This document shows positions 1 through 7,274 of a stretch of 12,395 nt of DNA, piece by piece. A model generated the notes under the pieces. That model saw nothing but the letters and a program-made list of their open reading frames with translations, was not told where the DNA came from and did no database searches. The stretch lies in assembly GCA_003449595.1 (NCBI GenBank), contig DMHB01000010.1:1-12395 (forward strand), read 5' to 3'. The position numbers and the translations under genes were made by a program. This DNA is from Microscillaceae bacterium. GTDB lineage: Bacteria; Bacteroidota; Bacteroidia; Cytophagales; Microscillaceae. The number at the start of each line of letters is the position of its first letter. Positions within the stretch are counted from its first letter, which is position 1.

Positions 1-622
1 ACATCATCCACAAAGCGCCTTGAAGCAGCGCTGCAAAATTGAAATGGCCTAGATCTAAGATTGCTTTATCAAATTTGAGAAGCCTGAAAAATATTAATTG
101 TCCTGATTCCATTGCTTGTACTTTAATCCACAAGCGGACAGGTTCTCCCTTAGGTATAAATAGTTTGACAGCTCCATTGTAAAAACTCAAGTCGCGGCTT
201 GAATCAGGTATGTGTATGCCTGAATTTTTTATGACAACACGCCCATCTGCATATTCAACATAAATAGTTAATTTGGATATATTCCCTAATCCTAATAAAA
301 GTTCTTCATTTTGTGTCAATTCTGACTTTATGATCCACCGATACCAAGTAGTTACCCCTAATTTTAAATATTGGGGTTCATATTTTTTACCAAGAGGTAG
401 AAATGGCTGTTTTTTTACAGTTTCTAAATCCATTTGGTTCGATTTGTCTACAAAAGCCCTGATTTGTTTGCCAAAAAATAATCCCAACATTTCCTCTTTG
501 ATGATTTGGGGAGCTAAAAGGGTTGTGTCGGCTTGTGCATAAGAAGTTTTCGTTGGAAGTGTAAGCCAAACCAACCACATAACCAACAAGGGATGCGCAG
601 TATTTTTTTGAAGCTGGTGCAT
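1..622 (-). CDS. 7TMR-DISM family membrane sensor protein, N-terminal part (cut by window edge)
   Basis: The frame is open for 207 codons from ATG at 622 to the window edge, so the C-terminal part is missing. Residues about 11-31 form a signal peptide with a hydrophobic core (LLVMWLVWLTL) and a likely cleavage site after SYAQA. Residues about 45-185 resemble the 7TMR-DISM extracellular domain 2: a TTWYRW segment at 91-96, then LLLGLGNISKLTIYVEY, and a later VRLWIKVQA strand. The last visible residues (FAALLQGALWMM) look like the start of the first helix of the seven-helix 7TMR-DISM membrane domain. In this family an extracytoplasmic ligand-binding domain is linked through seven membrane helices to an intracellular output domain, often a histidine kinase, cyclase or DNA-binding domain. 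The output domain lies outside the window, so the response cannot be named. The gene is divergent from recQ with its own promoter candidate. The family call is firm; the ligand is unknown. Confidence 0.8.
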   Translation of the reverse strand, partial: MHQLQKNTAHPLLVMWLVWLTLPTKTSYAQADTTLLAPQIIKEEMLGLFFGKQIRAFVDKSNQMDLETVKKQPFLPLGKKYEPQYLKLGVTTWYRWIIKSELTQNEELLLGLGNISKLTIYVEYADGRVVIKNSGIHIPDSSRDLSFYNGAVKLFIPKGEPVRLWIKVQAMESGQLIFFRLLKFDKAILDLGHFNFAALLQGALWMM

Positions 623-665
623 ATTGTATGAAATTTTGATGAACAATGGATAAATATGCGTATTA

Positions 666-694
666 CAAAGTTAGTGTTTTTGCTTGACCACCAA
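666..694 (-). promoter_or_regulatory. Bacteroidota-type promoter candidate for the 7TMR-DISM gene
   Basis: Read on the minus strand, TTG at 694-692 is followed after 18 bases by TAACTTTG at 673-666. This matches the Bacteroidota -33 TTG and -7 TAnnTTTG elements with plausible spacing. The -7 element is an exact match and lies about 44 bases upstream of the ATG at 622. The assignment rests on the pattern only. Confidence 0.45.
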
Positions 695-697
695 TGG

Positions 698-729
698 TTT
701 GTTTCTACATTGGTTTTTTAGTACTTTCG
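698..729 (+). promoter_or_regulatory. Bacteroidota-type promoter candidate for recQ
   Basis: TTTG at 698-701 is followed after 20 bases by TACTTTCG at 722-729, one mismatch from TAnnTTTG. The element ends about 21 bases before the recQ ATG at 751, which would give a short leader of about 15 bases. It is oriented away from the opposing promoter candidate at 666-694, and the two -33 elements are only three bases apart. Confidence 0.4.
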
Positions 730-750
730 TTTTGATAAATTTTTTACTTG

Positions 751-2670
751 ATGACCGATATTTACGCCATTTTAAAGCAATATTGGCAGTATGACCACTT
801 TCGGCCTTTGCAAGAAGCCATCATTCAATCGGTGTTGGACGGACACGATACCTTGGCATTGCTGCCCACCGGCGGGGGGAAATCTATTTGCTTTCAGGTA
901 TCTGCTTTGGCCAAAGAAGGCGTTTGTTTGGTAGTTTCGCCACTGATTGCGCTAATGAAAGACCAAGTAATGCAACTACAAAAAAGAGGTATTACCGCCA
1001 AGGCAGTGTATTCGGGAATGAACCACTATGAGATTGACAAAAACATCGACTTGGCTGTCAGCGGGCAAATTAAGTTTTTATACCTTTCGCCCGAGCGCCT
1101 CAAAACCGAAATGATGACTGAGCGGGTCAAGAAAATGAAGGTAGGCTTGTTGGCCATCGACGAGGCGCACTGTATCTCGCAGTGGGGCTATGATTTTAGA
1201 CCTGCCTACTTAGAAATTGCCACCTTTCGGGAATTGTTGCCGCCGCAAGTACCCCTGATCGCCCTGACGGCCACTGCTACACCTGAGGTAAAGAAAGATA
1301 TTCAAGAGAAACTCTCATTTAAAGCCAATGCACAAGTATTTCAAAAGAGTTTTGCCCGCCCCAATTTGGCCTATGTGTGCCGAGCAGAGGAAAACAAAGC
1401 CGGACAAATGATAGAAATCTTGCAAAAAGTGGGCGGCTCGGCGGTGGTTTATACCCGCAACCGCAAGCGCACCCAAGCGCTGGCTCAAATGCTGCAACAA
1501 CGAAAAATTAGTGCCGATTTTTACCACGCCGGTCTGCCCTTTGCCGAACGCAATGCCAAACAAGACAACTGGATAAATGATAAAACCCGCGTGATGGTAG
1601 CCACCAATGCCTTTGGAATGGGCATCGACAAGCCCGATGTGCGCGTGGTCATCCACTGGGATTTGCCCGATAGCTTAGAAGCCTACTACCAAGAAGCCGG
1701 TCGAGCCGGAAGGGATGAAAAAAAAGCCTTTGCTGTGGCGCTGTATCAACCTACCGATTTGCACGAAATGAAGGCCAAAGTAGAAGCGGCTTACCCGCCT
1801 TTGGCAGAGTTACAGCGGGTTTATCAGGCTTTGGCTAATTTCTTTCAAGTACCGGTAGCAGGAGGCCAATGGCAAAGTTATGATTTCGACATTGCGCAAT
1901 TTCAGCAGACGTATCAGTTGCATCCCCTGAGCAGCTATTATGCCCTCAAACGCTTGGAAGAATGTGGGTTGATTGCCTTCAACGAGGCTTTTTACAAACC
2001 CTCGCAGCTTATCAGTTTGCTTGCTTACCGCGATTTGTATGAGTATAAACTTAAAAATCGTGCCTTAGCACCCCTCATCGATGCTATTTTGCGGGCTTAT
2101 GGCAGCGAAGTGTTTGGCAATTTGGTCGATATACAAGAAAATACACTTGCCCGGGCACTGCAAACCAATCAAACCGAGCTGCGGCAAGGGCTTCAATTGC
2201 TGCATCAACACCAAATTTTTCATTATTCGCCACAAAAAGACAAGCCACAGGTATTGTTTACAACTCCTCGCCAAGAGGCACAATCAACTTTTATAGATTA
2301 TGAGACCTTGATGAAGCGAAAGCAGGCGCAACTGACTAAAATAGACGCTGTAGCGCAATATGCCCATCAGCAGCAGCTTTGCCGCACTGCTATTTTACTG
2401 CATTACTTTGGTGAAAACCTGGCTGAACCGTGTGGCGTTTGCGACAATTGTCTTTCTTTGAAGAAAAAAAATGCTTTGCCAACACCTCTCGACACCGCTC
2501 TTACACAAAAAGCATTGGCTTATTTGTCCACACAGCCTTGCTCGCCCGAACAGCTTCGACAATATTTGCAATTAGCTGATAAAAACAAAGCGGCTTCGCT
2601 TATCCAACACTTATTGGAAACCGGCTTGGCCGAATATACCGACAACGGCAACTTGCAAACTATCTCGTGA
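751..2670 (+). CDS. recQ: RecQ-family ATP-dependent DNA helicase (no HRDC domain)
   Basis: This 639-residue superfamily 2 helicase would unwind DNA 3'-5' with ATP during recombination and replication-fork repair in the cytoplasm. Visible motifs are Walker A TGGGKS (40-45), the SPLIALMKDQ motif (63-72), DEAH (137-140) followed by the RecQ aromatic-rich loop (QWGYDFRP, 144-151), TATATP (173-178), the NAFGMGIDKPDVR block (286-298) and motif VI QEAGRAGRD (314-322). A zinc-binding cluster uses C544, C561, C564 and C567 (YFGE...CGVCDNC). About 200 residues, including a winged-helix-like segment, separate the helicase core from this cluster, whereas in E. coli RecQ the cluster follows the helicase core directly. 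A short helical segment (580-639) ends the protein and no HRDC domain is visible. I chose ATG at 751; a TTG codon just before it at 748 is less likely. The gene is followed by a 135-bp gap and appears to be a single-gene unit. Confidence 0.93.
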   Translation: MTDIYAILKQYWQYDHFRPLQEAIIQSVLDGHDTLALLPTGGGKSICFQVSALAKEGVCLVVSPLIALMKDQVMQLQKRGITAKAVYSGMNHYEIDKNIDLAVSGQIKFLYLSPERLKTEMMTERVKKMKVGLLAIDEAHCISQWGYDFRPAYLEIATFRELLPPQVPLIALTATATPEVKKDIQEKLSFKANAQVFQKSFARPNLAYVCRAEENKAGQMIEILQKVGGSAVVYTRNRKRTQALAQMLQQRKISADFYHAGLPFAERNAKQDNWINDKTRVMVATNAFGMGIDKPDVRVVIHWDLPDSLEAYYQEAGRAGRDEKKAFAVALYQPTDLHEMKAKVEAAYPPLAELQRVYQALANFFQVPVAGGQWQSYDFDIAQFQQTYQLHPLSSYYALKRLEECGLIAFNEAFYKPSQLISLLAYRDLYEYKLKNRALAPLIDAILRAYGSEVFGNLVDIQENTLARALQTNQTELRQGLQLLHQHQIFHYSPQKDKPQVLFTTPRQEAQSTFIDYETLMKRKQAQLTKIDAVAQYAHQQQLCRTAILLHYFGENLAEPCGVCDNCLSLKKKNALPTPLDTALTQKALAYLSTQPCSPEQLRQYLQLADKNKAASLIQHLLETGLAEYTDNGNLQTIS

Positions 2671-2741
2671 GGATTTTATAACAAAGCCTCGGCGAAATGA
2701 AGCAGTTTTGCGTAAATAACGAAAATGTTTATATTTCCTCC

Positions 2742-2770
2742 TTGCATTCCAAAGTCAGGTACTACTTTAG
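2742..2770 (+). promoter_or_regulatory. Weak promoter candidate for the SiaB-VWA gene pair
   Basis: TTG at 2742-2744 and TACTTTAG at 2763-2770 are separated by 18 bases. The second element is one mismatch from TAnnTTTG. It lies about 35 bases before the chosen ATG at 2806. If used, it would put the in-frame ATG at 2725 upstream of the transcript and so supports the shorter start of the next gene. Confidence 0.25.
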
Positions 2771-2805
2771 CACAACAATATACACTCACTCCCAAAATTA
2801 ACTTT

Positions 2806-3408
2806 ATGAAACTCACCGTTAGCTTCATCAAATCTGTCCTCACCATTTATGATGAGTTATTGAAAAATGAAATTTCCTTGGTCTATTTAGGCGACTTCAA
2901 CCAGCAAATTACCAAGATGTTTACCAATATGGCACAAGAAGAAATGGACAAAAATAACGAGGAAGCCTCCATTCGCCGCAAGGTTTACCACGTAATGGTC
3001 GAAACCTTACAAAATATGAGCAAACATTCTGACGAACTGGCCGGGAAAAAATTTGCCGGCAAAGGGCTGTTTATGATCGGCAAAACCGATGAAGCTTATT
3101 ATGTGATTACTTCCAACAAAATAACCGGTGGGAAAAAAGATAAATTAGAGAAAATGCTCAGCAAAATCAACGCGGCTACTCCCGAAGAACTGAAAGAGAT
3201 GTATAAAAAGCAAATCAAAGAAGGGATGCTTTCCGAAAAAGGAGGCGCCGGTTTGGGGTTGATTGACATAGCCCGCAAAACCGGGCAACAGCACCATTAC
3301 CAATTCTTGCCGTATGACGAAAAGAATTATTTTTTTATTCTCAAAGTAGAAATCAACATCAAGAAGCTTTCTAAAAAGGTGCAGGAGATGGTTGTCAAGA
3401 TAGAATAA
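2806..3408 (+). CDS. SiaB-family protein kinase (histidine-kinase-like ATPase fold)
   Basis: This is a 200-residue soluble protein with no signal peptide or membrane segment. It carries a degenerate GHKL-type ATP-binding fold: an N-box-like ETLQNMSKHS (66-75, with E66 and N70) and a glycine-rich lid KGGAGLGLIDIARKTG (145-160). Together these are characteristic of the SiaB family. In Pseudomonas aeruginosa SiaB phosphorylates the anti-sigma-antagonist-like protein SiaC; that role is known from the family and not shown here. No SiaC-like or PP2C phosphatase (SiaA-like) gene is next to it. Instead it is followed 11 bp later by a secreted VWA protein, probably in the same operon. ATG at 2806 is preferred because homologues begin near a K-L start followed by a YDELL-type helix; an upstream in-frame ATG at 2725 would add 27 residues of unusual, proline-rich sequence. 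The family call is good, the phosphorylation target unknown. Confidence 0.8.
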   Translation: MKLTVSFIKSVLTIYDELLKNEISLVYLGDFNQQITKMFTNMAQEEMDKNNEEASIRRKVYHVMVETLQNMSKHSDELAGKKFAGKGLFMIGKTDEAYYVITSNKITGGKKDKLEKMLSKINAATPEELKEMYKKQIKEGMLSEKGGAGLGLIDIARKTGQQHHYQFLPYDEKNYFFILKVEINIKKLSKKVQEMVVKIE

Positions 3409-3419
3409 ACACACTTTTT

Positions 3420-4727
3420 ATGTATCATTTGTTCAAAAACACGCTCTCGTATCTTTTTTTGTGCCTTTTTTCTACCAGCCTCTGCGCACAGCCCACGCAA
3501 CTAAAGCCTACCCCTTTGGGGGCGGTAGTGGTACTTAGTTTGGTGCAACCTGATGGTAGCCCGGCGGCCTCTGTCGCCTTAAAAGCCGTCGATATTTATC
3601 GGGGGAAAGTGTACGCCCAAGGCATCAGCAACACACAAGGAGTAGTAGAACTGCTATTGCCCATCGGCGAAAAATACAAAATAGACTTTGGCGACAAAGC
3701 CAGAAACTTGGTTGTAGAAGTACCCAAACAGCCTGATTTGGTGTTGCCCATCACCCTCGCTCTTACCCCCAAACCGGATGGGAAGGGTGTTTTTGTGTTC
3801 AGCTATTTACATCATAAATATAAAACACCATTTGTAGGCCAAAAGGTAATACTTGAGCGCCTTAGCAATGGCGAAGTGTTTGAACAACTGACCGACGACC
3901 AAGGCAATGCGTATTTTCGAGTGCCCTTCAATGAGCAATACCGCATTTCGACCCTTACTTATTCTTGTTTAGATGAGTTCAAGGCGACCAAGCAGCCCGA
4001 AAGCAGCTTGGTCAACGAAGTACTTGAAGCTTACCCCAAAACAGATACTACTTGGTTGGCTTGTTTCAGTCCCGACCCTACTGAATTTGAAAAAGTAATC
4101 GGTGAAGAAACAGAACTTTTCCCTAAAATCATCGAAAGAAATCCTCAGTGGAGTAACCCTGCGGTGGTTGTCGATGCCACAGGCAGTATGGGTTCTTACC
4201 TACAACTGGTAAAAAAATGGTTCATTATGCAGAACAAAGCCAATTATCCCAACTTGCAAGTGTTTTTCTTTACGGATGCCGACCGGATCGATAATCCTAC
4301 TGTAATTGGGAAAACCGGCAATATTTACCAGTGTAGCAATTGCTCGGCTGCCTCTTGGGATCAAACTTTGCGCAAAGCCCAGCTGGCCAGTGGCGGTGGT
4401 AGCGACGATGAAAACGACGTTGAGGCTGTACTGACAGCCATTAGCAAAATACCGAATGCTGGCGAAATTTTGCTTGTCGCCGATAGCTTCAGCGGGTTTT
4501 ATGATTTAGAACTGGCCTCACAAATTAACCGTCCTATTCGAATTATTTTTTGCGGCGCTAATTTGGGTATCGAGCCTGAGTACTTAGACCTTGCCCGCCA
4601 AACAGGAAGCTCCATCCATACCATAGAGGCCGATTTTACGCAACTCAATAGCTTGCTCGAAGGGCAAAGCATCCGCATAGGAAATTCTACTTTTAGGGTA
4701 AGCAACGGAAAATTTGTAGTCGAATAG
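3420..4727 (+). CDS. Secreted protein with a von Willebrand A-type MIDAS domain
   Basis: This 435-residue protein opens with a signal peptide (hydrophobic YLFLCLFSTSLCAQ, residues 11-24), so it is probably exported; the Cys at 22 could suggest a lipoprotein, but the context is not a clear lipobox. Residues about 33-115 and 124-180 look like two beta-sandwich repeats of the carboxypeptidase-regulatory or transthyretin-like kind (VSLVQPDGSPAASV-type and DDQGNAYFRVPF-type strands). The C-terminal half is VWA-like: it has the metal-site motif VDATGSMGS (251-259, with D252, T254 and S256), an acidic GGGSDDENDVEA (325-336) and LLVADSFSG (351-359), where D355 may complete the metal site. VWA domains usually bind a protein partner through the metal ion. 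It sits 11 bp after the SiaB-like gene, so they are probably co-transcribed. It ends 12 bp from the convergent pheT. I do not recognise a specific named family. Confidence 0.7.
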   Translation: MYHLFKNTLSYLFLCLFSTSLCAQPTQLKPTPLGAVVVLSLVQPDGSPAASVALKAVDIYRGKVYAQGISNTQGVVELLLPIGEKYKIDFGDKARNLVVEVPKQPDLVLPITLALTPKPDGKGVFVFSYLHHKYKTPFVGQKVILERLSNGEVFEQLTDDQGNAYFRVPFNEQYRISTLTYSCLDEFKATKQPESSLVNEVLEAYPKTDTTWLACFSPDPTEFEKVIGEETELFPKIIERNPQWSNPAVVVDATGSMGSYLQLVKKWFIMQNKANYPNLQVFFFTDADRIDNPTVIGKTGNIYQCSNCSAASWDQTLRKAQLASGGGSDDENDVEAVLTAISKIPNAGEILLVADSFSGFYDLELASQINRPIRIIFCGANLGIEPEYLDLARQTGSSIHTIEADFTQLNSLLEGQSIRIGNSTFRVSNGKFVVE

Positions 4728-4739
4728 TAGTCAGCAGCC

Positions 4740-7187
4740 CTATTTCCGAATTACAGCCCCCAATTCTTGCTCATACGCCTTCATCAGTTTGTCCATTACC
4801 TTGTCCACCACTTGGTCGGTCAGGGTTTGGTTTTCATCCTGCAAAACATAACTCAAGGCATAGGCAATTTTTCCTTCTCCCAAGTTTTCACCGGCATACA
4901 CATCAAACACATTGATAGATTGGATCAGTTTGCGTTCTTTGGCAAAAGTCAATGCTTCGATGGCTTGGAAAGACACCTGCTTGTCGATGACCAACGACAA
5001 ATCGCGGCGCACTTCGGGAAACTTAGGAATTTCTTGATAGACAAATTTAGCCCGTTGATGAGCCGTGGACAAAAGCGTCCAGTCTATATCGGCATACCAG
5101 ACCGGTTGCTTTACATCGGCGAACTTCGCCAACGCAGGCTGCAACAAACCAGCCTCGGCCAATAGCTTTTTGTTTTTGTAGTAAGCCAATCCATAGGCCA
5201 AATCTGGGTTTTCCGATGGCTTTACTTCGTCGGGGCTAACCGCCAATTTTTTAAATAGCAGCGTTAAAACAGCAGCCAAATCGTGGAAACCCAATGCCTT
5301 GTCAGGATTTTGCCAGCTTTCGGCTTGCTGTTGTCCGGTCATAAAAAGCGCCAAATGGTTACGCTCTTCATACCGCTTGTGCGGATGATTTACTTGTTTT
5401 TCGGCGTAATAATGATAGGTTTTGCCAAACTCGAACAGTTTGAGATTTTTTTGCTTGCGGTTTTGGTTATAAACGATGGTTTCTAAACCTGAGAAAATCA
5501 TACTTTGCCGCATCACTTCCAGCTCTTCGCTCAGTTTGTTGAGCATAACCACATTTTGGGCTGTATCGACTGTTGCCAGTTTTTCGGCATATCCCGGTTT
5601 GGTGAGCGAGTTGTTGACCATTTCGTTGAACCCACGTGCTGCCAACAACTGCGCGATGAGGTCTTCGACCAGATGCTCGCTTTTGGGTGGGAAGTCGGCA
5701 ATATAAGTTGTACTGGTCTGGGTTGGCAAAGCAATGTTGTCGAATCCATACAACCGTAGCAAGTCTTCGATGATATCGGCTTCGCGCTGCACATCAACCC
5801 GATAAGGCGGCACCAAGGCCGTAAAACCCACATTGGTCTGTTGTGTCAGGGTGATTTCAAGATTGGCCAAAGTTTGGTGGATAAATTCCTTACCCAAATC
5901 TTTCCCAATCAAGCGGGATATGTTGGCATAGCTTACCGGCACCTCAAAAGGCTTGACCGGCTGCGGATATACATCGATTAGTTCAGAAGAAATTTCACCA
6001 CCGGCTATTTCAACCAATAGTTTGGCTGCGCGTTGCAAGGCCAACACCGTACTGTCGGGATTTGTGCCGCGCTCAAAGCGAAACGAGGCGTCGGTTTTCA
6101 AGCCGAAACGTTGGGCTGTTTTGCGCACATAAGTCGGATTGAAATAGGCACTTTCCAAGAAAATATGCTTGGTTTGTTCGGTTACTCCCGACTCCAATCC
6201 ACCAAATACGCCTGCAATACACATCGGTTCGGCATCGTTGCAAATCATCAAATCTTGGCTGTGCAGTTTACGGGTTTGACCATCCAACGTTACAAAAGGC
6301 GTTTGGTCAGGTAAAGTCTTGATTACCACCGTATTGCCCTTTATTTTTTCCGCATCGAAGGCGTGCAAAGGTTGCCCTAATTCGTGTAGCACAAAGTTGG
6401 TAATATCCACTACATTGTTGATAGGATTTAGCCCAATGCTTCGCAGCCGGTTTTGTAACCATTCGGGCGAAGGCTGCACCTTTACACCGCTGATGCAAAT
6501 GCCGGAATAGCGCGGACAAGCTTCGGCATTTTCTACTTTTACCGCGATGGGCCATTTTTGCGAATTTTTGGTTTGCGCAAGCTCCAGACCTTCGGGCATA
6601 CAAAGCGATAAATTCCACAAGGCTTTCAAGTCGCGAGCCACGCCCCAATGCGAAGCGGCATCGGCTCGGTTGGGGGTAAGTCCTATTTCGAATACGTAGT
6701 CAGTTTCGATGTTGAGCAAAGTAGCGGCGGGCGTTCCGTTGGGTAGGTCGGTATCGAGCACCATAATGCCCGCGTGCGAAGTGCCAATGCCCAGCTCGTC
6801 TTCAGCGCAAATCATTCCTTCAGAAGCTTCTCCTCTAATTTTGGCTTTTTTAATTTCAAAAGGCTCGCCCTCGGTGGGGAAAAGCATCGTGCCAACGGTA
6901 GCCACCAGCACCTTTTGCCCGGCAGCCACATTGGGCGCACCACACACAATGGGCAATATGACTCCATTACCTACATCGACAGTTGTTTTGCTTAGTTTGT
7001 CGGCGTTGGGGTGCTTTTCGCAAGTAATCACCTCGCCCACGACAACCCCGCGCAATCCCCCACGGATGGTTTCAAAAGTATCGATGTGTTCTACTTCCAG
7101 CCCAATTTGGGTAAGTGCTTGTGCGATGGTTTCAGGATTTTGCGTAAGGGGCAAAAAAGTTTTGAGCCAATGGTATGAAATTTTCAT
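4740..7187 (-). CDS. pheT: Phenylalanine--tRNA ligase beta subunit
   Basis: This 815-residue protein is the beta chain of the cytoplasmic alpha2-beta2 enzyme that charges tRNA-Phe with phenylalanine. It starts with MKISYHWLKTFLP, typical of PheT. A tRNA-binding OB-fold follows at about 46-155 (GVVVGEVITCEKHPNADKL, then CGAPNVAAGQKV). Next is the B1 segment with LTPNRADAASHWGVARDLKAL. The B3/4 editing region contains RYSGICISGV, then the VDITNFVLHELGQPLHAFD motif. B5 contains FRFERGTNPD. The ferredoxin-fold anticodon-binding domain is at about 717-815 (FPEVRRDLSLVID, then GEGKIAYALSYVLQD). Length is normal for the full-length bacterial subunit. The longest open frame begins at 7238, but the conserved N-terminus fixes ATG at 7187. 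pheS is not adjacent, which is common in this phylum. The upstream neighbour is an aminotransferase 87 bp away. Confidence 0.97.
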   Translation of the reverse strand: MKISYHWLKTFLPLTQNPETIAQALTQIGLEVEHIDTFETIRGGLRGVVVGEVITCEKHPNADKLSKTTVDVGNGVILPIVCGAPNVAAGQKVLVATVGTMLFPTEGEPFEIKKAKIRGEASEGMICAEDELGIGTSHAGIMVLDTDLPNGTPAATLLNIETDYVFEIGLTPNRADAASHWGVARDLKALWNLSLCMPEGLELAQTKNSQKWPIAVKVENAEACPRYSGICISGVKVQPSPEWLQNRLRSIGLNPINNVVDITNFVLHELGQPLHAFDAEKIKGNTVVIKTLPDQTPFVTLDGQTRKLHSQDLMICNDAEPMCIAGVFGGLESGVTEQTKHIFLESAYFNPTYVRKTAQRFGLKTDASFRFERGTNPDSTVLALQRAAKLLVEIAGGEISSELIDVYPQPVKPFEVPVSYANISRLIGKDLGKEFIHQTLANLEITLTQQTNVGFTALVPPYRVDVQREADIIEDLLRLYGFDNIALPTQTSTTYIADFPPKSEHLVEDLIAQLLAARGFNEMVNNSLTKPGYAEKLATVDTAQNVVMLNKLSEELEVMRQSMIFSGLETIVYNQNRKQKNLKLFEFGKTYHYYAEKQVNHPHKRYEERNHLALFMTGQQQAESWQNPDKALGFHDLAAVLTLLFKKLAVSPDEVKPSENPDLAYGLAYYKNKKLLAEAGLLQPALAKFADVKQPVWYADIDWTLLSTAHQRAKFVYQEIPKFPEVRRDLSLVIDKQVSFQAIEALTFAKERKLIQSINVFDVYAGENLGEGKIAYALSYVLQDENQTLTDQVVDKVMDKLMKAYEQELGAVIRK

Positions 7188-7235
7188 AAGGTACAGGGCA
7201 GGGATTGAAGTCAAAAAGAAATAGCTACCAAAGCC

Positions 7236-7243
7236 CAAAATTA
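7236..7243 (-). promoter_or_regulatory. Possible -7 promoter element for pheT
   Basis: On the minus strand, TAATTTTG at 7243-7236 is an exact match to the Bacteroidota -7 consensus TAnnTTTG. It lies 48 bases before the pheT ATG, in the 87-bp gap after the aminotransferase gene. No TTG is found at the expected -33 distance, so support is partial. Confidence 0.25.
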
Positions 7244-7274
7244 GGCAGCTTCGGGCAAAAGAAAAAATAAGCGT

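Noticed and set aside
273..542. Plus-strand open frame of 89 codons near the left edge
   Set aside because: It is antisense to the 7TMR-DISM gene, whose signal peptide and extracellular domain are recognisable on the minus strand.
2725..2805. N-terminal extension of the SiaB-like protein from ATG at 2725
   Set aside because: The added 27 residues do not resemble the family and overlap a possible promoter; the ATG at 2806 gives the expected N-terminus.
6709..7224. Long plus-strand open frame of 171 codons opposite the start of pheT
   Set aside because: It lies entirely antisense to the conserved tRNA-binding domain of pheT, and its protein is low-complexity with no recognisable motif.
7230..7262. 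Possible terminator hairpin (GCCC with GGGC) after the aminotransferase gene
   Set aside because: The stem is only four base pairs with a loop of about 16 bases and no U-tract, too weak to call.
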